From contig JBBBDQ010001454.1 of the NCBI GenBank assembly GCA_037127315.1, forward strand, positions 2,965,001-3,029,000: a stretch of DNA of 64,000 nucleotides, in the 5' to 3' direction. Under the pieces are notes generated by a model. It was given only the letters and a program-made list of their open reading frames with translations. It was not told where the DNA came from and made no database searches. Positions within the stretch are counted from its first letter, which is position 1. The number at the start of each line of letters is the position of its first letter. The position numbers and the translations under genes are program-made. Shown here piece after piece: positions 21,665 to 32,294 of this stretch. The DNA comes from Ascarosepion bandense. Lineage: Eukaryota; Mollusca; Cephalopoda; Sepiida; Sepiidae.

Positions 21665-22740
21665 TGTATGTGTACTAATATGGAAAAAGAATTAATATAT
21701 AAAATATTTGGAATGCACCTTTTGAGTCGGTCAGTCTTGAAAATGTGAAAAAGTAAATTCTGAATTATGGCGAAAAAATGTATATTAGACAAAAAAAAAA
21801 TGCTTGAAAACACCGAGCTAGACATGTTACTTTATATGAGCCTATAAATGTGGTTTGTCTGTATACAAGTGCGTATCTATTTATTCCTCGTGTGAGAACG
21901 TACATCATAGCTGCGTTGTACATATTTTTGCGGCTGTATAGATATTTACATCTAAATATGTGCGTATATAATAATGCAAGCGAACGATGTGTTTGATATT
22001 ATATTACTCATGTTCCGGAAACTGCTTCCCCGTGAGCAAGACATTCCTGCTGGTGTTAATTTTCCGTTGCCAGGTGAACGTGGGTGCGATATACATCTGC
22101 GTCTTTTAAATGAGATGAATACACAAAGAAAGTGTAACAACATAAATAAGTAACTTGACTTTTCGATAACATTAGTCTTAGTCATCACAAAACCGGTTGC
22201 GAAACTAATAATTACGTTTATTTTAATCAATTAAAATATTATTGGCACTTATTAAAGCTTATCGTTAAAGGATCGTGTGTAATAAACAAAAATTAAAAAT
22301 GACCTTTTAACAATTTGCGTATATATTCATATAAAAAATTCTCTGTAAGAAAGCAAATGAGAAGGCGAAAGATAAAATATTTTTAAAAAAGAGAAAAAGA
22401 CTAAGCCAGTATAATCACGGGAAATTGCAAAGGAAGAAAATGTTAAGAGAGAGAGAAAGTGAAAGTGAAAGTAGGATAAAAAGAAAATAGAATTGGTCAT
22501 TATGGAGTAGAAAACATATGTTGCCATAACATTATTTGTATAGGTAGTATTAATTGAATTTGAATCACGTAACAAATGGAAAGAAAAAACGGGCTTACTG
22601 GTGCCCAGCAAATAGCCAAATAAAAATTATCACCTGGATGGAAGAACACTCAAAACGCGAACGAACGTGGAAATGACCGACAGAAAAGACTAAAAACCAA
22701 ATAGAATTCTTCTTTTCCTTTTTCTTCTTCTTTACGCTAA
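21665..22740. other. Unassigned DNA
   Basis: Nothing is recognised. A locally more complex patch at 22010-22100 (GTTCCGGAAACTGCTTCCCC and following) has frames on both strands but no domain. Confidence 0.45.
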
Positions 22741-22743
22741 CCA

Positions 22744-22968
22744 TTCAAGATGTGGAAGATTATGGCTGTCCACAATTTTCTAACGCTTATAGCTCTTAGC
22801 AATATTTGTCTTTTTTAGTATCTAATACACGCCCTGTTTACACACGCTGCTTATGCCGTGTTCATTCAAGACATGGTAGAATATGGTTCTACACATATTC
22901 TAAATATTTGTAGCTATTAGAAGTATTTGTCTTTTTACTATTAAATGCACGCCCTGTTCTGTCACGCA
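22744..22968. repeat. Tandem duplication of a ~105-bp segment
   Basis: The segment TTCAAGATGTGGAAGATTAT .. CACGCCCTGTT at 22744-22848 is repeated with substitutions at about 22863-22968 (TTCAAGACATGGTAGAATAT .. CACGCCCTGTT). Shared internal blocks are TATTTGTCTTTTT and AATACACGCCCTGTT/AATGCACGCCCTGTT. No coding content. Confidence 0.8.
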
Positions 22969-23309
22969 TTTACAGAAGAGCAACAGATAGTTTACGAGTT
23001 GATTTCATCTGTCTTTCTTGCCTTCAGTCATTCTTAGTAGTGTTATATTTGCTAAACTTATTTTCATCATCATATGTTACAGATATTCCAACATTAGAAT
23101 TCTAAGTATGAGTCTTTTTGTTTTCATTTTTTTTCAAAAACATGCTCCGTTCATGTTAGTCTAAGAATTTTTCTTTAGAACGATATTTTCGTTGCTTCAA
23201 GAAATTTTTTTGTATCTTAATACTTCGTCTAGCTTTTGAAAATTTTTCTTTTCTTTTATTACTCCAGTGTACCATCGGATTTCTTTGTCACATTTTCTGT
23301 CGCTTAACT

Positions 23310-23500
23310 TCCCAAATGATTAAAATTTTGCACTTGTTTGATTTTGACATCCCCAATATCATGGATGGCAATCGGGGGTTGAGCGGGATGACAAAAGAAG
23401 GGGTGTTAAAAGATACAAGAGATAGAAAGATGTCGAGGGCTATGATCCCCTTATGTCCTGAAGGAACATGGCCCATAGAAGAAAAAGAAGAATATATAAC
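23310..23500 (+). pseudogene. RTE-type LINE 3' end fragment
   Basis: The frame at 23370-23475 reads NRGLSGMTKEGVLKDTRDRK, then AMIPLCPEGTW, matching the family terminus R-A-T-R-D-R-x-x-W-R-A-M-I-A-Y-V-L-x-G-H-G-T. It is truncated to the last ~60 codons. Confidence 0.6.
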
Positions 23501-23732
23501 TCGCAGCTTAGACTGTTCCTTTATCTTTATTATTTATCGTTAATCTTTTTTAATGTTTTCTTTTGCTACCTTATCTCAAATTTTCTGATGTTTATTTTGT
23601 CATTTGCCGTCTACCACCATCTGCATATCCTATGCTGATAAGATAGTACCCATTGGTAGTAAATCATGGTAGGACTTCTAGTTCTCATAGGATTGTCTCG
23701 TTGTAGTACTTAATCCAGTCGAAAGGCGTATT

Positions 23733-23816
23733 CTAGTATTATGCCCTTTTCTATTTTTAGTACTTAATTCATAGAAATGAATTAAGTACTAAAAATAGAA
23801 AAGGGCATAATACTAG
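23733..23816. repeat. Perfect 40-bp inverted repeat with a 4-nt loop
   Basis: Arm 1 (23733-23772, starts CTAGTATTATGCCC, ends CTTAATTCAT) and arm 2 (23777-23816, starts ATGAATTAAG, ends GGGCATAATACTAG) are exact reverse complements over 40 bp, separated by AGAA. The right arm reads on into a LINE sequence in the plus direction. Confidence 0.98.
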
Positions 23817-24565
23817 ACATAACCTTAACAGGAAACGTTCATGGCCCTATGTTAAAGACAAATCCAGAAAGAAAACTGGAAAAATTAGAAACGATAAATG
23901 AGAAGAGCAAGTAAAAGAATTAACCGTAAGAAGACAAATGTATATTTTTTTAGCAAAAGGAACAAATCAAGTTACGAGTATTGGGGACGTCAAAATCAAA
24001 TAGTGTTAAAATGTAACTATTTTAGTAGTGTAGTAACAGACGGAGGAAAATGTGTTACGGAAATCGAAAGACGCATACAGATAACAAAATGTGCATGATA
24101 CAAAACCAAGCAATGATCAAAAAGTGTATCAAGAAACAAAGAAAAGTGCATTTTACTACTACGTAAACGTCTAACTTTATACAATTTCTTCACGTGATAA
24201 AGAGAAAAGAAGTGAAACAAATTCGATTTTACTGACGAATTCTACTAATACAATGAACAAAACAAATGAAAACATAACATTTTTTATTTATGTTTAAATG
24301 AACCTTTAATAACAATCAGAAATAAATTTCTAACAATTCTAATAACAATCAGAAATATATATCTAACATTTCTGAACATATAACGGGAAAAGAAGTCTTA
24401 GAATATTTAACACTCGCATGGCATGCTGAAGTTAAGAGAATCATCGAGTAACCTAGCGACTAGAACAAGGAACACAAGGGAAAAAGTAGCGGAATAAAAA
24501 GACAAGAGTTACTTAAGACAAGGAGTCGTAGAGAGTCATATCCTGAAAGAACATGGCACATAACA
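23777..24565 (+). pseudogene. RTE-type LINE RT/C-terminal copy, internally deleted
   Basis: The plus strand carries NRKRSWPYVKDKSRKKTGKI (about 23835), then in one frame NRKKTNVYFFSKRNKSSYEY, WGRQNQIVLKCNYFSSVVT, DGGKCVTEIERRIQITKCA (23920-24095), and later pieces of the C-terminus ending at EHGT and stop at about 24562. About 180 bp in the middle (24230-24410) do not fit the family. The 5' end coincides with the perfect hairpin at 23733-23816. Confidence 0.7.
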
Positions 24566-24569
24566 CAAT

Positions 24570-25125
24570 AATATAGCGTATTAAGGGTATTTGGTTAGAC
24601 TAGATGAAATACTTAAACAAATATTATTCACATGTAAACATATTTTCCGGAGCTAATTTCATAGTTTTGCATTTCTATGTAGCTGGAAGCTTTTACTCCA
24701 AGTCAGTAAAGCAATATTTCTTTCACATTCGTTTTTATGTTTAAACATATTGAAATATACACAATCTAAAATATCCTGCTGATGCAATTTTATGCTAACG
24801 CCAAGATTCATTCGACTAAAATGCTCGTTAAATCAAGCCTCAATTTATGATGGTGACAAAAATCATCAACGGAGCCTGAAATTACAACTATCATGAAATA
24901 AAATACCACCAAGATGTCTTTCTAATGTACAAATAGTAGAGAAATGTAGTCATTATTAAAGATAAAACAGATCTAGAAGCGAAAATTCGAAGCTTGGTGT
25001 AAGAGAAAACGAATCCTTATATGCAGAGGCTACTGCGTTGTGGCAAACACCGACAGAAAGCCACAGAATCTCCGAGACAAGGTATCAAAGGAAAGCTAGT
25101 AGAAAGAACAAGCCTAACTGCAATA
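24570..25125. other. Unassigned DNA between LINE copies
   Basis: Nothing coding is recognised; the last ~90 bp may be the decayed 5' part of the next LINE fragment. Confidence 0.4.
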
Positions 25126-25129
25126 AGGT

Positions 25130-25580
25130 AAGGTAAATGAACCCTTACGGAATATCAATATTTTAAATGGGTGTGAAATCTGGACAATCTCATCATGGAT
25201 AATGAGTAAGCTGAAGGCAACGGAAGTGTGGTTTTACAGTAGAATGCTAATAATATAGACGTAGCGCGTAAGCGATTAAATCTTAAAGAAAATAGAAACC
25301 AAAAGGGAATTCAAAATCGTGAGGAGGAGGCTGAAATCGCATGGACACCTAATAAGAAAGACGGCTTGTTGAATTTGACACCTCCTGAACATATCGAAGG
25401 TAACGAGACAAGGGAAAGAAGCACGCCACCTACCTCCCGAGCTTGTGTAAATTGATGGTGGAATAGAGATAGGACTCCCAGCAAAGTGATAAATGTTGCT
25501 AAGAGCTACAAAGTAAGGATTCAGTGGAAAACCATGATCGTCCGCCTCTTGGAAAATAATATAAGATTCTTTAGCGCCAG
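25130..25580 (+). pseudogene. RTE-type LINE C-terminal copy (degenerate)
   Basis: Shifting frames give LNGCEIWTISSWIMSKLKA, TEVWFYSRMLII, KKIETKREFKIVRRRLKSHG (the F-L-G-H region), then LLRATKSGIQWKTMIVRLLEN. The order equals that of the copies at 13-14 and 24 kb. It has stops and small deletions throughout. Confidence 0.7.
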
Positions 25581-25609
25581 TGATAAATGATGAAAGTTCA
25601 AGTTTCATT

Positions 25610-26725
25610 GTGAGATGTAAAAAATGATGTCAGAAAAACTAGTTAAAATGAAAACTGGCAAATTGTACAGTGAGGTAGAGGCCGTTAGATGAGCAAATAG
25701 TCAAACAGTAACCAATAGCGCAATTAAATTTCTTAAATTTAAATTACATTCTGTGTAGTATAATTCAAACATTAGTATGGTCTTTGAGTTTTCATCGCAT
25801 TCATATCAACTCTCACACATGGTCGTGTGGGTTGTAGTTATTTGTGTGTGTTGTGTAGTTTAGATATTCTTGTGCAAATTAATTGAAACAACTGCTTTCG
25901 TTTCCTTTCACTATACGGTCAGATTTAAGCCCAATATATTTACAGGGTGTAATCGATTACTGTTTTTTTTTTCCTCGTATTAAGTCATTGGGGTGCAGTA
26001 ATATGAATCTACTTTCGGGGTGTATGATGGAATTTGTTTGATCTTGAAAAATATTGTCCCTATTGTCGATGTGATGGACTTGCTTGAAGTGTACGAAAAT
26101 CGCGAATATTGTTTGTGTCAGCCTTTCAACTGTGAAGGAAAATGTAGTCGGACGAGAAAAAAATCTATAAGAGACGACGTATACGTGATCAGGGAAAGTG
26201 TGAAAGATCCATGAAAGACATTATTCGCTTTGTTTCTATTAATTTGCTTAAGGATGTATATGCAAATATTGCAACATATTGCAAAATAGGTGTGTGTGCC
26301 TGGGCCGAATTATATTTTGTTGACGGATATTTTTGGCCCGCACTTATTTTCACACACCCTTATCTTTTTTTAAATGCTAAGTAAGCCAGCTTGGTGACTT
26401 CCTGTCGAATTCTTCTTACTTGATCCAGCGAATAAAAATGGAAGCTCTCCACTTATGAAGCGAATTTTTCAACGATATAGAGGCTTTCGTTAAAAAATGT
26501 AAGAAACTCAACGAAACAGAAAACATAATTCTTTGATTTGCTCTATGAACTGAAAATAATAAAAATGGAAGCATTTCACTTTCTAAATTTTCAAGAAAAA
26601 TTGCGACAAACTTTATAAAGCCAACCATCCCTATTCAGTGGGATTGTAAAATCAAAGAACTCATCTACTTATGTATGTCTGTGTATGAATGTGAGTATCT
26701 GTTGCGGTGAAATCTTCGTCGCTAA
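25610..26725. other. Unassigned DNA
   Basis: A plus-strand frame at 26020-26214 has a small Cys cluster (EYCLCQPFNCEGKCS) followed by basic residues, but no signal peptide, splice sites or known pattern that I can confirm. The rest shows nothing. Confidence 0.4.
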
Positions 26726-26727
26726 GT

Positions 26728-26982
26728 TGTTGTGACCTGTTTGGAGTCGGCAGTAACACACGGAAACAAGAAGGTAGTTTCAAACTTTTAATAAATTAAC
26801 AGAGCATATATACAAATATGAGTGTTAGTAATCAGCAAAAATAGAAATGTAAGTCCAAACGGTATAATTACGCTGCGTCTCGACTGTCTCTAGATTGTCA
26901 CTCAGCTGCGTCCCCGGATGTCACGCAGGTTAATATTTATTGACGGAGGAAGAGTCCATTTCTATAAACAGGGCACCATAAA
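26728..26982 (-). repeat. LTR-like repeat, minus orientation
   Basis: Read on the minus strand, this matches by eye the sequence at 33535-33803 over almost its whole length. Shared blocks are ATGGTGCCCTGT/ATGGTGCCCTAT, GTCAATAAATATTAACCTGC / GTCCATAAATACTAACCTTC, GTGACATCCGGGGACGCAG / GTGACTTCCGGGGAGGCAG, GACGCAGCGTAA, and CTTGTTTCCGTG. The unit is about 255 bp, has a TATA-like AATAAATA and ends ..CACAACA; the first copy starts TGTTATGG. TG..CA ends, size and a promoter-like centre suggest a solo LTR of a retrotransposon. No internal gag/pol sequence lies next to it. Confidence 0.65.
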
Positions 26983-27090
26983 AGTATCTACATCAACGTA
27001 TGTATGTAGGCGCATGTGGGTGTGTGTGTGGGCGCACGCGTTCGTGTGCCTATCAATAATAATGAAAATACCTTATCAGAATAATGTGGG

Positions 27091-27092
<2 letters not shown>

Positions 27093-27135
<43 letters not shown>
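27093..27135. repeat. (TA)n microsatellite
   Basis: About 21 TA repeats. Confidence 0.97.
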
Positions 27136-27138
<3 letters not shown>

Positions 27139-27139
27139 A

Positions 27140-27428
27140 TTTACATAAAAGCCTGTCTCGCTGTATCACAGCTCATTAATATGGCTAGACACCCGATTGC
27201 TTCCAGTCAGGAGCGAAACTAGGCTGATTTGGCATCAGCATTTCTCCCACCATTCTGTAAGGAACTGTGCTAAAACAAATACGATTTTCACATATGTAAT
27301 TGCATTTTCACGGTACGTAATTAGTCACAATACTGGTTCCTAAGTCAATACAAGTCAACAAAATTCTCAATAAGGTATGTATACACTTTGATAGATGTTC
27401 AAAAAGAGTCCTAATTAGAATGATATTA
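27140..27428. other. Unassigned DNA left of the satellite
   Basis: No feature recognised. Confidence 0.5.
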
Positions 27429-27429
27429 C

Positions 27430-28265
27430 TGTAGCTTGGACGAAATCATGTAACGTTCAATGTAGCTTGGATGAAATCATGTAATGTTCAGTATAGCTTA
27501 AATGAAATCGTGTAACGTTCAATGTAGCTTGGATTAAATCATGTAGCGTTCAATGTAGCTTGTATGAAATCATGTAATGTTTAATGTAGCTTGTATGAAA
27601 TCATGTAACGTTCAATGCAGCTTCGACAAAATCATGTAACGTTCAATATAGTTTAGATGAAATCATATGTTTAATGTAGCTTGGATGAAATCATGTAACG
27701 TTCAATGCAGCTTGGATGAAATCATGTAATGTTCAATGTAGCTTGGACGAAATCATGTAACGTTCAATGTAGCTTGAATGAAATCATGTAACGTTCAATG
27801 TGGCTTAGACGAAATCATGTAACGTTCGATGTAGCATGGACGAAATCATGTAACGTTCGATGTAGCATGGATGAAATCATGTAACGTTCAATGCAGCTTG
27901 GATGAAATCATGTAATGTTCAATGTAGCTTGGACGAAATCATGTAACGTTCAATGTAGCTTGGATGAAATCATGTAACGTTCAATGTGGCTTAGACGAAA
28001 TCATGTAACGTTCGATGTAGCATGGACGAAATCATGTAACGTTTAATGTAACTTGCATGAAATCATGTAACGTTCAATGTGGCTTAGACGAAATCATGTA
28101 ACGTTTAATGTAGCCTGGATGAAATCATGTAATGTTCAAAGTAGGTTCGATGAAATGATGTAATATTCGAAGTAGCTTGGATGAAATCATGTAATGTTTA
28201 ATTTTGCTTGGACGAAATCATGTAACGTTAAATGTAGCTTGGACGAAATCATGTAACGTTGAATT
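27430..28265. repeat. 31-bp satellite array, ~27 units, with higher-order structure
   Basis: The unit is about TGTAGCTTGGATGAAATCAT followed by GTAACGTTCAA (31 bp). Variable sites are mainly GGA(T/C)GAAATC, GTAA(C/T)GTT, and TT(C/T)(A/G)ATG. One unit near 27660 is shortened. Units 27703-27888 and 27889 onward repeat the same order of six variants (GCAGCTTGG, TAGCTTGGAC, TAGCTTG, TGGCTTAGAC, GATGTAGCATGGAC ...), giving a 186-bp higher-order period. There are no non-repeat spacers, so this is not a CRISPR array. Confidence 0.97.
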
Positions 28266-28269
28266 TTTA

Positions 28270-28860
28270 AAGCAAGTATACACCTACAAGCAAATACTAA
28301 TGATGCAAATATTTTCACCAAGAGAATCTAATATATGTAAATAAATTCTCGTATATATTCAAACACCAATTCAAAAACTGCATTAAAATCACATGTATCA
28401 AAAACAAAAGCATCGATTTCAACTATTATTACGATAATTTATGCCTTGATAAAAACATCATATCGCTGATGGTAATATCTGAAACCTATATGATATATAA
28501 ATATATTGTAATTATAAAAACCTGCAAGAAATCTGAATTTTTATAATGAACACTACTTTCAGATAGAATATTAACATTTTTAACGCGATATGCGATTTTT
28601 CCACAATAAAGTAGAAAACGAAAAACTTAAAAAAAGACCATATTTCAAAAATCAATAAATGTCCTCGATATTCTCCAGAATCACACTACTCTAACTGAAT
28701 CCGATAACCGTAAAACGTACCGAAACAAATCTTGTTCAGTTCTTTGTTCGAATTTGTGCTACCACGTAAAAATGAATCACGATGTTAGATACATTAAAAA
28801 CTTTCCCTTTCTTCCCTCTTTCTTATTTTTCTCTCCTTTTCTATTTCTCTCTTTTTCTTC
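28270..28860. other. Unassigned AT-rich DNA
   Basis: No feature recognised. Confidence 0.5.
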
Positions 28861-28864
28861 ATCG

Positions 28865-28865
<1 letters not shown>

Positions 28866-28916
<51 letters not shown>

Positions 28917-28917
28917 T
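28866..28917. repeat. (CT)n microsatellite
   Basis: About 25 CT repeats with minor interruptions. Confidence 0.95.
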
Positions 28918-28984
28918 TCAAATTTCTGAAATTTGTATAAAGTTTTTAATTTGAAGTTTTTATTTAACATGTTCCTTCAGAGCG

Positions 28985-29620
28985 TAGGTGATTATGGTCC
29001 TCTACATCTTCCTGTACTTATTTGTTATTTCTCCAAAACTTCTGTTCTTTCTCATTCATCCCATCAAGCCCATCAAGTACGTTACGCACTGCTTTCCTTT
29101 ATCTCTTTTTCCCTCTCTCTGTCTCGTGAGTATCAGATTCTCCAAGCCCTCCTACCTCATTATGTGCCCCAAAGATTTCAACTGCCATTTCTTGATGCCA
29201 AGTATTAGTTAACGTTTTGTCCATTCTCTCTAAACATCGTTGTTGCTCACACGTTCAGCCCAATAGTATCCGCAACATCTTTCTATAGGACCACATTTAT
29301 GTTGCTTCGAGTATCTTTCTCATCTATGAGAAGATTGTCATGCATTTGTTGCGATACAGAGGAACAGACATCGCGTAACAGTTTAGTACTATTTTCTCTG
29401 TTTCCAATGAAAATTTTCTCTATCTGCTTAGCTTTTGAAATGTATCTTTAGATATGTCTTCGGATCTCAGTGTCGTGATGTTTCTCCTCTGTTAGAATAT
29501 TTCACAGATATCTAAATGTCTGTACCTTCTTGATTTTAGTACCCCCAACTTGTAATTGGCATTTTGCTCTCATTCTTTTGTTAATAACCAATGATAAAAT
29601 ATTTTAAAAGCGTTTACATC
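28985..29620 (-). pseudogene. RTE-type LINE C-terminal copy (minus strand)
   Basis: Reading minus from 29620: KCQLQVGGTKIKKVQTFRYL, TEEKHHDTEIRRHI (the D-T-E-I-R-R-R-I block), then decayed middle, then in shifting frames the (L/I)-G-H-x-x-R/G-L-E-N-L type block at about 29140-29180 (plus-strand text CCTCATTATGTGCCCC), and the C-terminus down to about 28985. The DNA at 29000-29180 is clearly related to 63748-63930. Confidence 0.65.
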
Positions 29621-29624
29621 AGAC

Positions 29625-30060
29625 CAACACATTTTATGAATATTTATCACTATAAAGCATCCCTTGTCATAACTTGTATATTATTAGTTGCTATTAGTCG
29701 GGCATAAGGCAACAAGGTGATACAACCATCGAGAATCGTGATCATTGATTTACTGAGAAGTCTGTGAGACGAGTCATTTTTTTACAACTACTCAAAAACA
29801 AAACCTCTAAATCAATTTTGTATCTGATGAACAACCTGCTATAAATCATGCTAGCTATTGCTAGAAAGTTAAATTCTTATTAGGCGCGATACTGCTTTGA
29901 TTGTTTGCCAAAGATCTTTTACTAATATAAATCTTCCAGTTGTGAATACATACTGTCGATAAATGGTTAACGTGCTTGTCTCTCATAAAATTATTCGTAA
30001 GTTCTTTTCTCAGAAACCTCTTGCAAAAATACCTGACAAATAGCTATATAATTTTTACCT
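29625..30060. other. Unassigned DNA
   Basis: No feature recognised. Confidence 0.45.
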
Positions 30061-30066
30061 AGCAAG

Positions 30067-30127
<61 letters not shown>
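30067..30127. repeat. (GATA)n microsatellite
   Basis: About 15 GATA units on the plus strand. Confidence 0.97.
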
Positions 30128-30128
<1 letters not shown>

Positions 30129-30294
30129 AACGTCTCAAGTGTATTGTCGTAAAACTCTCTTAATGGCCGAAATTGAATGCCATAGCCTGCAACCTCAACG
30201 TGAAAATCCTTCTTATCCTAAATATTTACAATGTTCAGTTTAGACTTCTGAATATATAACAAGAGTTAAACACTCACTAGCATTATAATAACCA

Positions 30295-30640
30295 TATCCT
30301 TATAGAAAATCTTGAAATACTGATTCTCATACGATCACCGAAGTTAAGCAACAGTGAGCTTGGTCATTACCTAGATGATTGGTCGATTGGGAAGATCAGT
30401 TGCTTCAAGCTTGGATGTGCGGCTGTTCATCGAAGTTGCAATTCCAGTTCTTTTTATTCTGTTAGGCACACATATACTTGGGGAAAGTGTGAATCCACCT
30501 CCCTAATCCAGCTATGGGTTAATTAGTATGAGGTATAAGTATATAATTATTATCTCAAAAAATCTTACAATTTAAAAATACTTTCTGGTTTGAAATATCT
30601 CGCAAAAGATTCTGGATCTGAAGCAGGGATTTTTTTTCAC
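30295..30640 (+). repeat. SINE with 5S rRNA-like head (second copy)
   Basis: ACGATCACCGAAGTTAAGCA at 30331-30350, then AGCTTGGTCATTACCTAGAT and TTGGTCGATTGGGAA, match the internal promoter half of 5S rRNA (CGATCACCGAAGTTAAGCA .. GCCTGGT.AGTACCTGGAT .. GGTGACCGCCTGGGAA). From about 30409 the sequence changes to the same body as the SINE at 7.17 kb: TTCATCGAAGTTGCAATTCC, GTGTGAATCCACCTCCCTAA, TATGGGTTAATTAGTATGAG. The tail AAAATACTTTCTGGTTTGAAATATC is shared with 47.8 kb. This second copy supports the 5S + tRNA-like body junction being a property of the family. Confidence 0.7.
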
Positions 30641-30644
30641 TCGT

Positions 30645-30925
30645 TTGAGAATCCCCTCTCGAGATGCCTTCCACTATTTTCGTGTCTGTCATTTAAGGAT
30701 ATGTGCTACGCTTGGCAATGTGGGTTGGCGAAAACTATTTAAACCATAGCTGGTTTGCTTGTGAAGGAGGCATTTAGCTTATAGAAGCTCTTCCGGCCTT
30801 AGACAAATCTTCTTTTTTTCGTCCTGCGGGATGCCTACACCACCCTCCTCATCGAGCGAGGGTGCCAGGTTAGTCACAGGTAGTACTGGGTTACATTGTA
30901 CCAGTAACAGACATATTCTGACAAG
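30645..30925. other. Unassigned spacer beside the 5S-like sequence
   Basis: Lies 3' of the minus-strand 5S-like sequence. I see no tRNA-like body here like that of the 5S-headed SINEs. Confidence 0.45.
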
Positions 30926-30931
30926 ACATGA

Positions 30932-31047
30932 CATTTGCAGGACTTGGTATTACCAAGCGGTCACCCATCTAAGTACTAACCAGGCTCGAAACTGCTTAAC
31001 TTTTGATCGTACGAGAACCGGTGTTTTCATGTAAAGTAGCCGTAATA
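30932..31047 (-). rRNA. 5S rRNA-like gene or pseudogene
   Basis: On the minus strand from 31047: TATTACGGCTACTTTACATG, AAAACACCGGTTCTCGTACG, ATCAAAAGTTAAGCAGTTTC, GAGCCTGGTTAGTACTTAGA, TGGGTGACCGCTTGGTAATA, CCAAGTCCTGCAAATG. The order and spacing equal 5S rRNA from the 5' end to near the 3' end (about 116 nt). The internal control region is well preserved: GCCTGGTTAGTACTTAGATG and GGGTGACCG. Substitutions in the terminal stem (both ends no longer pair as in 5S) and the lack of an immediate T-run suggest a dispersed pseudogene or a retroposed copy rather than a working gene. Confidence 0.75.
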
Positions 31048-31049
31048 AG

Positions 31050-31490
31050 TCGCTCAAAAGATTAATAACCAGTAAAAAACAACTTAGTAAAAGAGAGAGA
31101 GTGAGAGAGACAGAGATTAACGCTCACTAACTATCGCTTTATAATATGTATAGTATGTACTACAAAAATAAACTTACTTAGAGGCAAATATAAAAAGTAT
31201 GACTTATTTTTTGTCGAGCGTACATATAGAATTACGTATGGGAAATATCTGTCCTTGACGGAAGGAAAACTTCTCTATTTTTTCAATCAATAATGTTCGC
31301 TCGTTATTCAATACAACAACGTTATTCGGACCGGTCACCCACTCACGCACATCTGCCAACACTCACACACGCATGCATACCTGCGTCCATGAATGCATGG
31401 CCTGAGTAAGATAGAAAAAAAAAGAGATTCATAATTAGAGTTAAACTTCATAATTACATATCTGCACTTCTTCCCTTGCTATATACGTAT
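31050..31490. other. Unassigned DNA
   Basis: Contains short GA-rich and CA-rich bits; no feature recognised. Confidence 0.45.
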
Positions 31491-31520
31491 TTCTCTCTCT
31501 CTCTTACTCTCTCTCTCTTA

Positions 31521-31553
<33 letters not shown>

Positions 31554-31556
31554 CAT
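31491..31556. repeat. (CT)n-(TA)n compound microsatellite
   Basis: CT repeats broken by TTACTC are followed by TA repeats. Confidence 0.95.
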
Positions 31557-31559
31557 ATA

Positions 31560-32205
31560 TATGATGCTATAGATAAATGAAAATAATAATGACAACTCAT
31601 TTTAACAGCTATATTTATCAAAATTACACAAACATATCTTAAGAGTAAATTCATTCAATAAAATAGCCATTGGCTTCAACCACGGCTCCAGACGATTTCG
31701 GAATCTTTTGAGTCTTTTCTGGATGATCTCCTCCTTTTTTAACTTGGTAAATACTCCCATAATTATTGCCTTCGGTTTATCTTTGGTGTTACAAGCAGTT
31801 TCATCTCTCGCCCAACTGCGCTTTACAAATAATAATTAAGGGGCTGAGGATTTTAGGTGGTCAGTTGTAAGGAGTGGTGTGGTCGCAGAAATTTTTCAAC
31901 TGTGTTCTCCTGTTTGTGTGGCATAGTGCTGAGTCCTTTTGTCAAACATAGGGTCTTTCAACAGTCTTCACTCAGATTAGCACTACCTCTTCACAGGCCT
32001 TGATGTAGGCCTTCGTGTCAGGTCTGTGCCCCAGTGGGAACATAAATGGAGGTATAACGTCACCATCACTAGTGATCACTCTAACCACTTTATTAATCAC
32101 CATTAGACGCATCCAACCTTTTCTAAATCATCTTCACTTCAGATTGACAGCCAAATACTCTGAAATGTTCGTATTTGAGCTGTAAGTCGCGAATCATTGT
32201 AACCG
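31560..32205 (-). mobile_element. Mariner-like transposon (degenerate)
   Basis: The DNA parallels the copies at 11.5 and 16.8 kb along its length: ATAATGACAACTCATTTTAA .. CAGCTATATTTATC, the CCAGACGATTTCGGAATCTT block, GATGTAGGCCTTCGTGTCAG (related to TACATCAAG/AAYIK), CATCACTAGTGATCACTCTA (the V-I-T-S-D-G-D-V block) and TTGACAGCCAAATACTCTGA (E-x-L-A-V-N). Frames are broken. Same strand as the two sister copies. Confidence 0.7.
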
Positions 32206-32226
32206 AGCGTTTACTTGACCGAGCGT

Positions 32227-32284
<58 letters not shown>

Positions 32285-32291
32285 CGCGCGC
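32227..32291. repeat. (TA)n-(TG)n compound microsatellite
   Basis: TA repeats pass into TG repeats ending in TGCGTGCGCGCG. Confidence 0.97.
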
Positions 32292-32294
32292 ATT

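Noticed and set aside
26020..26214. Small Cys-cluster peptide gene
   Set aside because: Cysteines are few, there is no leader or splice site, and an adjacent frame is equally open.
27430..28265. Regular ~31-bp repeats as a CRISPR array
   Set aside because: Units are head-to-tail without unique spacers, and the context is eukaryotic, so it is a satellite.
28754..28954. Ser-Leu-rich transmembrane-like frame
   Set aside because: Produced by the CT repeat.
30831..31034. 67-residue open frame over the 5S region
   Set aside because: It is antisense to the 5S rRNA-like sequence; such frames are a known spurious annotation.
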